Source: Candidatus Anammoxibacter sp.
GTDB lineage: Bacteria; Planctomycetota; Brocadiia; Brocadiales; Anammoxibacteraceae
Direction of reading: 5' to 3'
NCBI GenBank assembly: GCA_021777105.1
Contig: JAIQZQ010000069.1
Location: forward strand, 62,001-126,000
DNA length: 64,000 nucleotides
The position numbers and the translations under genes were made by a program. Position 1 is the stretch's first letter. Every line of letters starts with the position of its first letter. The notes below the pieces were generated by a model, which worked only from the letters and a program-made list of their open reading frames with translations, did not search any database and was not told the origin of the DNA. Shown piece after piece: positions 35,806 through 44,859 of the stretch.

Positions 35806-37539
35806 ATGAACATTAAGAATAATTTATTAATTAATGAAAAACCCATTAGTTTTTTTGAGGTTCTACTGTTAATAGGCATAGCGTCTGTTGCTGTTGTTTA
35901 TAGATTTTCCGGTATAGAAATTGAAGCGTACAGCTATTCTGCTCACGAATATTATAGCGGATTAAGGTATCATTTTTTGCCATTTTTTAATCTTAAAGAC
36001 CCGGTGATGCTTAATTTTTTTAAATCCGCATTTCTTGAATACGTTGGGCCCTTGAGATACATGATGGTTTATGTTTCCTCTTGCTTAACGAATACATTAG
36101 GTATTCCTTTTACTGATTTTGCGATTTTTTTGCCATTTGTTTTTTCGTCTTTAGTCTTCCTCGTTTTTGTGTACATAATAACTCGACTTGAACTTGGCCG
36201 GGATACTGCATTGATAGCCGCTGCTTTCACAGTGGGTATTCCATTTGTTTCTCACTTGGCGCGGTTTTTAAACGATTTTCTGCCTCTGGTAACATTGCAC
36301 TTAATGACCGCGACATTTATGCTTTTGTATGCCCGCTCTATGAGGTTGGTATGGCTCCTCCTGATAGCGGGCGCCACCGGAATAGCTTTTACATCTGATA
36401 ACGCATTTCCAATTTCTTTGATATCATTTGCTTATTTTTTTCTGCTAATTTATAAGCGGAATTCAAAGGCGATCATGCCTATTGCTCTGGCTTTTGGCAT
36501 TCCTTTGGCTCTGGATCTTGCCGTCCATGTATTTATATACTTTTATTCTAATGCCAGCGGTTTGATTTGGTGGGGATTAAAAGAATCAACCGAACAAATA
36601 ACATTGCAAAGTTTTGGATTATCAAAGGTTTCGTACCTTATGAATTATCAGGCTATTTTATTGCTTATTGGGTTTGTTTATTTATTTTCAAACCTATGGC
36701 GCTTTACATTTGTGGGATATAATTTGTTTACTTTAATTCTTTTTTTAATAGTTCTTATTCCAAAAAGCGAAGTTGAAGGGCACGAGTTGTGCTATCTTAT
36801 ACCTCCCTCCATCATTATTTTAGCTAACATCTGTTCAATTATTTCAAAGTGGTTGGCAAAAGAGCATTACATAAAATATCAGCCCCTTATCGTAACCGCA
36901 ATTGTTGTATGTGTTGTAATACCGTTTATAATAAATAGCGATATACCTAAACGCAATCCTAAACATCCGCATAAGATTGAAAAGACGGTCGGATATTTTT
37001 TAAGGACAGAAGGTTTGAAACGCATTCAACACAGATTTAGATCCGACAATATAGATGATATAGATATTAAAATAATGCGCCTTGATAAAAGTATATACCA
37101 TGATAGAATTCTTCAGTACTATTATGGATTTCATAATTGCGATTTTCTTTGGTCGCGATTTCCACAGCGTCCGGCAAACTATTCCCATGACATCCCAAGG
37201 CAAATTTACAGCGGAAATAGTATTTCTCAATTTTTAAGCCACTATAAATTAAAGCAATTTGATTATTATATATTGCCGGCCCATCATGATTTTACAGAAA
37301 ACGAGAAAGCGCATTTTGAAGATCAAAAGATAAATCTTGCCGCCAGGATTTTATGGGATGAGCAAGAAGTAATGATGGTTTATTCGCCTCATTTTAGCGA
37401 TGATGAAAAAACGATGAATTTTGAAGTTGAGAAGTTTGCCAAAAAATTCGACTGGGAAATAAGCTCTAATATTAACTCGTTAATCAAAAGTCGATTTATC
37501 ACATTAAGTTTTATATGGGGGGACCCCTTTTATCCTTAA
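35806..37539 (+). CDS. Polytopic membrane protein, possible GT39/GT-C glycosyltransferase
   Basis: The 577-residue protein has ten to twelve hydrophobic segments up to about residue 375 and a ~200-residue soluble C-terminus, the layout of the GT39 proteins elsewhere in the window. The first outer loop (GIEIEAYSYSAHEYYSG) carries Glu and His residues but not the standard Asp-Glu pair. GRDTALIAAAFTVGIPFVSH resembles the conserved third helix of this group. It is separated by 10 bases from a B12-type radical SAM gene. GT-C type is the best guess, not a firm assignment. Confidence 0.6.
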   Translation: MNIKNNLLINEKPISFFEVLLLIGIASVAVVYRFSGIEIEAYSYSAHEYYSGLRYHFLPFFNLKDPVMLNFFKSAFLEYVGPLRYMMVYVSSCLTNTLGIPFTDFAIFLPFVFSSLVFLVFVYIITRLELGRDTALIAAAFTVGIPFVSHLARFLNDFLPLVTLHLMTATFMLLYARSMRLVWLLLIAGATGIAFTSDNAFPISLISFAYFFLLIYKRNSKAIMPIALAFGIPLALDLAVHVFIYFYSNASGLIWWGLKESTEQITLQSFGLSKVSYLMNYQAILLLIGFVYLFSNLWRFTFVGYNLFTLILFLIVLIPKSEVEGHELCYLIPPSIIILANICSIISKWLAKEHYIKYQPLIVTAIVVCVVIPFIINSDIPKRNPKHPHKIEKTVGYFLRTEGLKRIQHRFRSDNIDDIDIKIMRLDKSIYHDRILQYYYGFHNCDFLWSRFPQRPANYSHDIPRQIYSGNSISQFLSHYKLKQFDYYILPAHHDFTENEKAHFEDQKINLAARILWDEQEVMMVYSPHFSDDEKTMNFEVEKFAKKFDWEISSNINSLIKSRFITLSFIWGDPFYP

Positions 37540-37597
37540 ATTTAGTATTAAGGGCGCGTGAATTTAAATGTTTTTAATGTTAATAGAGTTCTAATGT

Positions 37598-38797
37598 ATG
37601 AAAACGCTTTACATATCTTATGACGGCGCTACCGACCCATTGGGGAGGGCTCAGATTATTCCTTATTTGATAGGTTTGTCAAAAAAAGGCGCGAACATAA
37701 CTATTTTAACTTTTGAAAAAAAAGAGCGCTCTTCGGAAATAAGCGAGCTTAATTCGTATTTAGAAACGAACGGCATTTCCTGGAAAAGACTTTGGTACCA
37801 TAAACGCCCTAAAACTTTGGCTACGTTATTAGATGTGTGCGTGGGGGTTGTTGTAGGGTATTATTTAATAAAAAAAACGGGGATAGAAATTGTCCATGGG
37901 AGAACATTTTTCGGCTCTCTTATAGGAACAGTATTACGGAAAATAACCAATATAAAGCTGCTGGTTGACGTAAGGGGATTGTGGGCTGATGAAAGAGCGG
38001 AGGGCGGCTCCTGGGAAAAAGGGGGGCTAAATTTTCGCGTATTTAAATATCTTGAAAATCTCGCGATTAGAAATGCCGATGGAATGGTTGTTTTAACGGA
38101 ACGGTTGAAGGAGCATATTACGGCTAGTGATATTAATAAGAAAAAGAATATTCCTATAAATGTGGTTCCTACTTGTGTTGATATAGATAAATTTAACGAC
38201 AATATTAGAAACCAAGATAATTTTGAAGCGTTTGGCGACAAGTTTGTGTTGGTATATCTTGGCTCCCTGGGCACTGTTTATTTGCTTGATGAGATGTTAA
38301 GGTTTTTCAGAATATTTAACGAATATAAAGAAGACGCGGTCTTTCTTATAATAAGCCATTCCGATGTTTCTTCATTGCCTGATAAACTTCGAGAGGCAGA
38401 TGTTGAAATTAACCGTGTATTTATAAAGTCGGTTAATCATGATGATGTTGCCGCCTGGTTGTCTTGCGCGAGCGCGGGAATTGCGTTTTATAAACCATAT
38501 TTTTCAGCAATAGGGAGAGCCCCTACAAAGATGGGAGAGTACCTGGCTTGCGGCGTTCCAATTGTAATAAACAAAGGAATAGGCGATAGCGACAGGGTGG
38601 TTGTAGATAGCAATGTCGGTATAATGATAGATAATTTTTCAGAAGTTAATCTTAGAAAAGGCGCTATGGATTTAATCAAATTTACTGAAAATAACGGCGA
38701 TATAAAAGATCGATGCCGAAAAACAGCTAAAAAATACTTTAACCTGTCAAACGGGGTTGAAATTTATTGGGACCTTTATAATAGATTATATAATTAG
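37598..38797 (+). CDS. GT4 family glycosyltransferase
   Basis: The 399-residue GT-B enzyme starts with LYISYDGATDPLGRAQIIPY, a common opening of one GT4 subgroup. GRTFFGSLIG and VDVRGLWADER lie in the N-terminal domain. In the donor domain, VLVYLGSLGTVYLL starts the Rossmann fold and KMGEYLACGVPIVIN supplies the conserved E-containing helix near residue 310. It should use a nucleotide sugar in the cytoplasm. Gaps of 58 bases on both sides fit an operon position. Confidence 0.88.
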   Translation: MKTLYISYDGATDPLGRAQIIPYLIGLSKKGANITILTFEKKERSSEISELNSYLETNGISWKRLWYHKRPKTLATLLDVCVGVVVGYYLIKKTGIEIVHGRTFFGSLIGTVLRKITNIKLLVDVRGLWADERAEGGSWEKGGLNFRVFKYLENLAIRNADGMVVLTERLKEHITASDINKKKNIPINVVPTCVDIDKFNDNIRNQDNFEAFGDKFVLVYLGSLGTVYLLDEMLRFFRIFNEYKEDAVFLIISHSDVSSLPDKLREADVEINRVFIKSVNHDDVAAWLSCASAGIAFYKPYFSAIGRAPTKMGEYLACGVPIVINKGIGDSDRVVVDSNVGIMIDNFSEVNLRKGAMDLIKFTENNGDIKDRCRKTAKKYFNLSNGVEIYWDLYNRLYN

Positions 38798-38854
38798 CGG
38801 CCTATTTTAGAGGCAAATTTTATTAAAATTTAACATTAGATTCCGGCTTATATT

Positions 38855-39946
38855 ATGATTCCTTTCCAACTGCCGTTGCGCGATATTAACCTTGAATTAA
38901 CAAATGTATGCAATTTTGATTGCGTATATTGCCCTAATTCGGAGATGACAAGAAAAAAAGGGTTTATGCGATTTGAAACAGTCAAGGAAATTGTCGACGA
39001 TATTCATAAAAACAATATAACAAAAGTAATTAATTTATTTGTCATGGGCGAGCCTTTATTGCACAAAGAAATTGTCGCAATTGTTAGATATATAGAGGAA
39101 CGAGGAATAAAAGCAAAAGTCAATACAAATGCGGGCTTATTAAATAATAATTTAGCTTCGGATTTGTACCATGCGGGATTGTCGATATTATACATTTCGC
39201 TTAACACACCAACTCCGGAAACTTTTAAACACAGAAGAAGCAAAGGTGTTGAATTCTCTAAATGGATTAATAACATAAGAGACGCTATAGATTTAAAATT
39301 TCACGAAAAGGCCGCTACAAGGATAATAATTTCTGTTTTAAAAACACAAAATGAATTTATAAATGATATAAAAAAAGGTTTTTTTGTTTCCGGCAATAAC
39401 GATGAGAGCGTGGCTATATTAAAAGAGTGGGAAGTTTTTTTTGATAATGTTAAAGAGAAATATAATCTAACAATCCCGCCAAAGACAGGCGCGGCTGTAT
39501 TAAAAAAACATATGGCAAACATGTTTTCAAGGGTCAATTATACATTTTCGCCATTGCCGGATGTGGCGTTTAATATAACGCGATTGCATAATTGGAAAAA
39601 CAGTTTGGCCAATAATAAGATTAAGACAGCGGTTTTTGGCAGTTGCGACGCCTTGCGCGAGACTATTTCCATCTTATATAATGGCGACTATTCTTTGTGT
39701 TGCGGCGATTATGACGGCAAACTTGTGGTAGGCAATGTTAAAGATCAAAAATTATCTGAATTTTTATTTAGCGAAAAAGCAAATCTTATAAGAAATAAAT
39801 TTCAACATAATCAACTGCCGACTATGCGCTGTAAAAAGTGCCGCGGAGGTTCCAGCTCTTTTTTTTGGCTTTTTAACCAGACACATTCATCGCTGTTTTA
39901 TAATTCGGTCTATTATCGCAAATTCAGGAAGTTTATCGGCATTTAA
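38855..39946 (+). CDS. Radical SAM/SPASM protein
   Basis: The 363-residue protein has the cluster motif CNFDCVYC (Cys19, Cys23, Cys26) preceded by the LELTNV strand typical of this group. VMGEPLLHKE is the GGEP-like SAM-binding segment near 63. The C-terminal part has the SPASM pattern: CDALRETISILYNGDYSLCC, GNVKDQKLSEF and CKKCRG at the end, which should hold auxiliary iron-sulphur clusters. It lies between two GT4 genes. SPASM enzymes with small-molecule substrates exist alongside peptide-modifying ones; with no precursor peptide nearby, a sugar substrate is the better guess. Confidence 0.85.
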   Translation: MIPFQLPLRDINLELTNVCNFDCVYCPNSEMTRKKGFMRFETVKEIVDDIHKNNITKVINLFVMGEPLLHKEIVAIVRYIEERGIKAKVNTNAGLLNNNLASDLYHAGLSILYISLNTPTPETFKHRRSKGVEFSKWINNIRDAIDLKFHEKAATRIIISVLKTQNEFINDIKKGFFVSGNNDESVAILKEWEVFFDNVKEKYNLTIPPKTGAAVLKKHMANMFSRVNYTFSPLPDVAFNITRLHNWKNSLANNKIKTAVFGSCDALRETISILYNGDYSLCCGDYDGKLVVGNVKDQKLSEFLFSEKANLIRNKFQHNQLPTMRCKKCRGGSSSFFWLFNQTHSSLFYNSVYYRKFRKFIGI

Positions 39947-39956
39947 TCGGAGTTCT

Positions 39957-39979
39957 TTTTCAGGCATATTGCCTGAAAA
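39957..39979 (+). terminator. Perfect hairpin after a radical SAM gene, possible terminator
   Basis: TTTTCAGGCA (39957-39966) and TGCCTGAAAA (39970-39979) form a perfect 10-bp stem with a TAT loop, ten bases after the stop codon at 39946. The T-rich left side and A-rich right side lie within the stem, and no U run follows on the + strand. It may be a weak terminator or an mRNA 3'-end stabiliser. Confidence 0.45.
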
Positions 39980-40012
39980 TTAGCGATTGTATTGTGTTTA
40001 TAATATTAAAAA

Positions 40013-41098
40013 ATGAAAATATTATTTTGGATTCCATATCCTTCTGAAGGCGCCAGCAATAGATATAGGGTTGAGCAGTATTTGCCGTATTTAAAGGAAG
40101 CTGGGGTCGATTATTTTATAAGCCCGTTTTGGAGCAAGAATGGATTTATGGTTTTGTATAAACCGGGGCATTTTTGCAGAAAAATATTTTTCTTCATAAG
40201 GGGCGCTTTATACAGGATCTTTGATATTTTACAGATTTATCAGTATGACGCAGTGTTTATACATCGTGAATCGTTTCCTATTGGAGGCGCATTTTTTGAA
40301 ACAATTTTATGCAAGTTAAAAAAGCCGTTTATATTTGATTTTGACGACGCAATATTTTTGCCGGCCAGCAGCGCCAACAATAGTTTTATTGATCGGTTTA
40401 GGACGCCTGATAGGGTGGCAAACATAATAAGGATGAGCAGGCATGTAATCGCAGGCAATCAATATCTTGCCGATTTTGCTTTAAAATATAATCGCAATGT
40501 TTCAGAGCTGCCAACTCCTGTTGAAACAGGAATATGTCTGCCTGATAATGTGCGCGCTTGCAACGAAGTTGTTATTGGATGGATAGGGAGCATTACTACT
40601 TCCAAATTTCTTGAAACAATTAAAAAAGTGATTATTTCGTTATCAAAGAAATTTAAAAACGTAAAGTTTAAAATAGTTGGGGGCGATTTTTGCATAAATG
40701 ATTTACAAAATATAGTTTATAAGCAATGGCGATTGAAAGAAGAAATAGAAGACTTAAGCAGTTTTGATATCGGCATTATGCCAATGCCGGATACGGAATG
40801 GACAAGGGGGAAATGCGGATTTAAAGCCATACTTTACATGAGCATGGGAATACCCAGCGTTGTGTCCGATGTAGGCATGAATCGCGAGATTATAATAGAC
40901 GGACAAAACGGTTTTCTGGCAAAAAATGAAGATGATTGGTTTAATAAATTATCTGATCTAATTAGATCGAGGGAATTAAGAGATAAAATAGGCAAATCCG
41001 GCAAGGAGACAATAGAGCAAAAATATTCAGTAAAAGTAAACGCTCCAAAATTTGTTAAAATTTTAGAAAAAATATCCAATAAGCCCACAAGTTATTGA
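40013..41098 (+). CDS. GT4-like glycosyltransferase
   Basis: The 361-residue GT-B enzyme opens with FWIPYPSEGASNRYRVEQYL, a form seen in GT4 enzymes of O-antigen loci. FDFDDAIFLP lies near 112 and VIGWIGSITTSKFL begins the donor domain near residue 187. The C-terminal CGFKAILYMSMGIPSVVSDV (near 268) takes the place of the E-x7-E region, though the first Glu is not obvious. It should be cytoplasmic. It follows a hairpin and a 66-base gap, so a new transcript may begin here. Confidence 0.84.
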   Translation: MKILFWIPYPSEGASNRYRVEQYLPYLKEAGVDYFISPFWSKNGFMVLYKPGHFCRKIFFFIRGALYRIFDILQIYQYDAVFIHRESFPIGGAFFETILCKLKKPFIFDFDDAIFLPASSANNSFIDRFRTPDRVANIIRMSRHVIAGNQYLADFALKYNRNVSELPTPVETGICLPDNVRACNEVVIGWIGSITTSKFLETIKKVIISLSKKFKNVKFKIVGGDFCINDLQNIVYKQWRLKEEIEDLSSFDIGIMPMPDTEWTRGKCGFKAILYMSMGIPSVVSDVGMNREIIIDGQNGFLAKNEDDWFNKLSDLIRSRELRDKIGKSGKETIEQKYSVKVNAPKFVKILEKISNKPTSY

Positions 41099-41160
41099 TT
41101 AGGCTAAACGTATAAGCGGGCTTTATAATTTTTTAAAAGCAAAGAATTAAAATTCCGTGT

Positions 41161-41940
41161 ATGAAAATTTTTAATGTTTTTGGGATGAAATATGATTGGC
41201 GCGTAAAAACAGGCATTGTTTTAATAAGCATTGCGTCTGTTTTTTTTGTGTTAAATATTAAAACCTCAATAAGGCAGGGGATTAACGGCAAATATCATTT
41301 AATAACTATGCCTTTATATATGAAGGTTTCCGACTTCATAGTCAGGGGCAATAGATATGATTTATTAGTTGATAATATTTTAGAAAATACGAACGGCGAT
41401 ATTGAAAAATTAAATGCCTTATTTGAGTGGACCTCTAAAAATATCAGGCCTATTCCCGCAAACTTTCCGATAGTTGATGATCATGTTGACAATATAATTA
41501 TTAGAGGATACGGGTCGGATGATCAATCAGCGGACGTTTTTACAACGCTTGCGGTTGTGGCAGGCTTTAAAGCCGGCATCTATTTGATTGGCGCGCCTCC
41601 GGATAAAAAACTGCACGCAATATCTATAGTTGAAAATGACGGTAAAATGTTGTTGTTTGACACATATTGCCGGTTCTATTTTCTTAATAATGATAATGAA
41701 ATAGCATCTATCAGCGATGTGGCAAAAGATATAAACCTCGTAAGAAAAATATCACAAGATTTTAAATACGCGAAAAGAGATTATTACGAGTTTTATCAAA
41801 ACCTTATACCCGTGGAGAGCATTGGGTGGACAAAAGCTGATTTGCAAATACCTTCTAAAAGATTGATTTATATTATTGGCCGTCTTTTACGTATTTCAGA
41901 ACCGTCTAAAGTGTTTTATGGCGAGCAATTTAGAGATTGA
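41161..41940 (+). CDS. Transglutaminase-like protein lacking the catalytic cysteine
   Basis: The 259-residue protein has one N-terminal membrane segment (residues about 17-33), so the rest should face the periplasm. Residues 75-190 resemble a transglutaminase-like cysteine-protease fold: LNALFEWTSKNIRPIP, then GYGSDDQSADVFTTLAVVAGF near 116, LHAISIV near 150 and LLFDTY near 166. The His and Asp of the triad are present, but the usual Cys position in the first motif reads Asp-Asp-Gln. It is probably a non-catalytic binding protein. The family assignment is by pattern and moderately sure. Confidence 0.65.
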   Translation: MKIFNVFGMKYDWRVKTGIVLISIASVFFVLNIKTSIRQGINGKYHLITMPLYMKVSDFIVRGNRYDLLVDNILENTNGDIEKLNALFEWTSKNIRPIPANFPIVDDHVDNIIIRGYGSDDQSADVFTTLAVVAGFKAGIYLIGAPPDKKLHAISIVENDGKMLLFDTYCRFYFLNNDNEIASISDVAKDINLVRKISQDFKYAKRDYYEFYQNLIPVESIGWTKADLQIPSKRLIYIIGRLLRISEPSKVFYGEQFRD

Positions 41941-41991
41941 TAATATTTGCTGTTGTCCGGCGGGAGGCAACGGAATAAGATTCATTACAAA

Positions 41992-42312
41992 ATGAAAACA
42001 ACTCCGGTAAATGACGTCAATATAAGACTTTCGGTCGAGGTTGTCAATGTCATAAAAGAAAAAGCGCGCGAAATCTTTGGAGAAGGCGTTAAAGTTATTC
42101 TTTTTGGAAGCAGGGTTGATGAAAATGCGCGGGGCGGCGATATAGACCTTTATATTATAGCGGTTGATAATAATGATCTGTTTGATAAGGAGTTGAAATT
42201 TCTTGCCGGTGTAAAAATGGAAATTGGCGACCAAAAGATAGATGTGATTTTCAATAAGGATAACAAAAGATTGGTGGAACGCGAGGCATTGTCAAAAGGC
42301 GTCGAATTATGA
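41992..42312 (+). CDS. MNT-type minimal nucleotidyltransferase (antitoxin)
   Basis: The 106-residue protein has the polymerase-beta-fold signature LFGSRVDENARGGDIDLYI, with GS at 39-40 and metal-binding Asp50 and Asp52. Such small MNT proteins pair with HEPN toxins; characterised partners neutralise the toxin by adding AMP groups. The next gene encodes a HEPN protein and overlaps by ATGA. ATG 41992 fits the family N-terminus; an upstream TTG at 41947 would add 15 unrelated residues. The pair is a stray genetic element between polysaccharide genes. Confidence 0.87.
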   Translation: MKTTPVNDVNIRLSVEVVNVIKEKAREIFGEGVKVILFGSRVDENARGGDIDLYIIAVDNNDLFDKELKFLAGVKMEIGDQKIDVIFNKDNKRLVEREALSKGVEL

Positions 42313-42782
42313 CTGCTGAAGAGATAAACAAGCTTAAGCTTTTAAAAGTATTAGACGAATGCGGGAAACATATAAAGAGGCTGGACTATGCTTTTAATAA
42401 GTTGTTTAAAAATTTTCAAATACCGTTGAGCGCGACGGATATTGCCGGTATTGTTGAAAATGAAGGGATGGTGGAGAGCCTTGATCAAATTACATATTGA
42501 TTTTCCAAATTTCAGGACGGCATGGGCTCTGTTTTTAAGCGTTTTCTTATAAGCAAGGGCGAAAATGCTGATGCAATGACAATGTTGGATATGATTAATT
42601 GTCTTGAAAAAATCGGCATTGAAATTAACTCTGGAGAATGGTTTGAGCTTAGAGAGATCAGGAATATTATTGCTCATGAATATGAAGACGAAAGCGGGAA
42701 AATAGCGGAAGTGATAAATAAAATTAATGAAAAAATGCCATATTTTAAAAAACTATTTGACTCTTTAAATTCCCTGAAATAA
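42309..42782 (+). pseudogene. HEPN-domain protein (HI0074-like) interrupted by an in-frame TGA
   Basis: One frame of 157 codons encodes a HEPN protein, but codon 64 (42498-42500) is TGA. The protein reads normally on both sides (VESLDQITY, then FSKFQDGMGSVFKRFL); relatives usually have Arg at this point, so CGA to TGA is the simple explanation. The toxin active motif R-x4-H is kept in EIRNIIAHEY near residue 118. TGA ends many other genes here, so recoding is unlikely. The toxin is probably inactive, or the TGA is a base-calling error. It starts with ATGA overlap after the MNT gene and ends as TAATG with the aminotransferase gene. Confidence 0.82.
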
Positions 42783-43930
42783 TGAAAATTCCTATTATAA
42801 AAATACCGTTTTCGGAAAAAGAGATTGCCGATATTAAGGCCGGGGTAGAAAAGGTTTTACGAAGCGGCATGCTGACCTTGGGTGAAAATGTCGCGCAATT
42901 TGAGGAGAAGTTTGCCGGTTTTTGCGGTGTTAAATACGCGGTCGCCGTAAACAGTTGCACCGCTGCGTTAATCATGGCTTTAAAAGCCGTTGAAGTTGAA
43001 AACTATACGGTTATTATCCCATCCAACACATATATGGCCACGGCAATCGCCGCTTATTATGCCGGGGCTAAAATCATTCTTGTTGATTGCAATAAAGAGA
43101 CGCTGCAAATGGACTTTAATGATATGCGGCAAAAAGTTAGAGACGACACAAAAGCCGTTATATTGGTTCATATAGGCGGCGCAATATCGCCTGAATACGG
43201 GAAAATCACAAAGTTCTGCAAAAGCAATAAAATCAGCCTTATAGAAGACGCGGCCCATGCCCACGGCTCAACTATAAATGGGAAAACGGCCGGCAGTCTG
43301 GGGGACGCCGCAGCGTTTTCATTCTTCCCCACAAAAGTGTTAACAACAGGCGAAGGCGGCATGTTGACAACAAACAGCAAGGAAATATATGAAAAAGCAA
43401 AATCGTTGCGGGTTCACGCAAAAGTGGCAGGCAACCCCTATATCCATGACGATTTCAGCGCAAACTGGGCAATGTCCGAATTTCAAGCGGTTGTCGGCGT
43501 GTCTCAAATGAAGAAGGCCCGGGCTATTGTTAAGGAGAGGCAAACAATTGCCGCGCGTTATGACAAACTGCTTGAGAAGGTTGACGGCGTCCGCAAATTG
43601 AACATACCGGACAATATCAAATCGTCGTATTACAAATATATTGTTTTCCTGGACGCGGTTGTTGACCGTGGAAAGTTTAAAGCCAGGATGAAAGAGGTGT
43701 ATGGCGTATCGCTAACCGGCGAGGTTTATGAATATCCATGCCATATTCAGCCGGTTTTTAAAAAATACAGGGAAGTTTTGGCCGGCAATGGCGGCTTTCC
43801 AAACACGGAACAAATTTCAAAATCCCATATATGCCTACCCCTTTATTTGGGATTGAAAAGTTCCGAAGTTAAATACGTTGTTGATTCGCTAAAAGATAAT
43901 ATTAATCATTTCAAAAAGAGCGGGGCTTAA
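42782..43930 (+). CDS. DegT/DnrJ/EryC1/StrS-family sugar aminotransferase
   Basis: PLP-dependent aminotransferase of 382 residues with the family opening IPFSEKEIADIKAGV and SGMLTLGENV. The PLP lysine lies in SFFPTKVLTTGEGGML near residue 185, and DAAHAHGS carries the pyridine-binding Asp. It should transfer an amino group from glutamate to a keto sugar nucleotide. Next to an epimerase, a deacetylase and a NeuA-like protein, it may work in an amino-sugar or nonulosonate pathway. The start overlaps the HEPN stop. This gene and the next two look richer in G+C than neighbouring DNA. Confidence 0.92.
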   Translation: MKIPIIKIPFSEKEIADIKAGVEKVLRSGMLTLGENVAQFEEKFAGFCGVKYAVAVNSCTAALIMALKAVEVENYTVIIPSNTYMATAIAAYYAGAKIILVDCNKETLQMDFNDMRQKVRDDTKAVILVHIGGAISPEYGKITKFCKSNKISLIEDAAHAHGSTINGKTAGSLGDAAAFSFFPTKVLTTGEGGMLTTNSKEIYEKAKSLRVHAKVAGNPYIHDDFSANWAMSEFQAVVGVSQMKKARAIVKERQTIAARYDKLLEKVDGVRKLNIPDNIKSSYYKYIVFLDAVVDRGKFKARMKEVYGVSLTGEVYEYPCHIQPVFKKYREVLAGNGGFPNTEQISKSHICLPLYLGLKSSEVKYVVDSLKDNINHFKKSGA

Positions 43931-43932
43931 TT

Positions 43933-44859
43933 ATGAGAGTGTTGGTAACAGGCGGCGCCGGCTTTATCGGATCGCATGTGGTTGATAAACTGAAGGCAAA
44001 AGGCGTTGAAGTAAGAATATATGATATGGTTATGCCCACATTTCGCAAAGATGTGGAGTATTATCAAGGAAGCCTTCTCGATAAAGCGGCGTTGGGCATG
44101 GCAATGGGAGGGGTTGACATTATATATCATTTAGCCGCCATCGCTGATGTTAACGATGTTTATGTTGAACCGGATTATTCTGAATCTATTAACACAAGGG
44201 GCACGGTTAATGTATTGGAAGCCGCGCGTAAAGCCGATGTTATAAAAGTTGTGTACGGCAGCACCGTCTGGGTTTATAGCGAGGCTGATGATGTTAATGT
44301 TAATGAGCAGACGCCCCTGCACTCGCCTACGCATTTGTACACGGCGACAAAGATCGCTTCGGAATATTATTGCAATGCCTATTCAAAACTTTACGGGGTA
44401 AATACAACTATTTTACGTTACGGCATACCGTACGGCCCCAGGGCAAGGGGGGCGGCGGTTATTCCGGTTTTTGTTAAAAAAGCTTTAAATAAAGAACCTT
44501 TGACAATCGCCGGCGACGGATTGCAATTTCGCAAATTTGTGTATGTTGAGGACCTGGCTGAAGGCAACGTTCTGGCTGCTAAAAAAATTGCCGACAATAA
44601 AATATACAATCTGGAAGGCGACGTAAAAGTCTCTATTAAGGATATTGCGGAATTAATTAAGAAGATAATAGGCGATGTTGAAATTAAATATGTTGAAGGC
44701 AGACCGGGAGATTTTCAGAGCAAAGAGATATCAAATAAAAAAGTCAAAGAAGAATTAGGCTGGAAACCTGAAACCAGGTTTGAAGACGGCCTTGTAAAAT
44801 ATATTGAGTGGTATAAACAAAGTTTAACAGACAAAAATAAGAATACAATCTACATATAA
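43933..44859 (+). CDS. NAD-dependent epimerase/dehydratase (SDR)
   Basis: Extended SDR of 308 residues with NAD motif VTGGAGFIGSHVVD at the N-terminus and YGSTVWVYS as the catalytic Ser/Thr strand. Active-site YTATK lies at about 136-140 and ILRYGIPYGPRARG follows. The late segment FRKFVYVEDLAEG is the usual C-terminal signature, and LGWKPETRFEDGL ends it. It is coupled to the PIG-L gene by a TAATG overlap and lies three bases after the aminotransferase gene. Substrate stereochemistry cannot be predicted. Confidence 0.9.
   Translation: MRVLVTGGAGFIGSHVVDKLKAKGVEVRIYDMVMPTFRKDVEYYQGSLLDKAALGMAMGGVDIIYHLAAIADVNDVYVEPDYSESINTRGTVNVLEAARKADVIKVVYGSTVWVYSEADDVNVNEQTPLHSPTHLYTATKIASEYYCNAYSKLYGVNTTILRYGIPYGPRARGAAVIPVFVKKALNKEPLTIAGDGLQFRKFVYVEDLAEGNVLAAKKIADNKIYNLEGDVKVSIKDIAELIKKIIGDVEIKYVEGRPGDFQSKEISNKKVKEELGWKPETRFEDGLVKYIEWYKQSLTDKNKNTIYI

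Noticed and set aside
42498..42500. TGA recoded as an amino acid (alternative genetic code or selenocysteine) in the HEPN gene
   Set aside because: TGA ends many genes normally (for example at 2610-2612, 14240-14242, 46509-46511), relatives have Arg rather than Cys/Sec here, and no SECIS-like hairpin is evident right after the codon.
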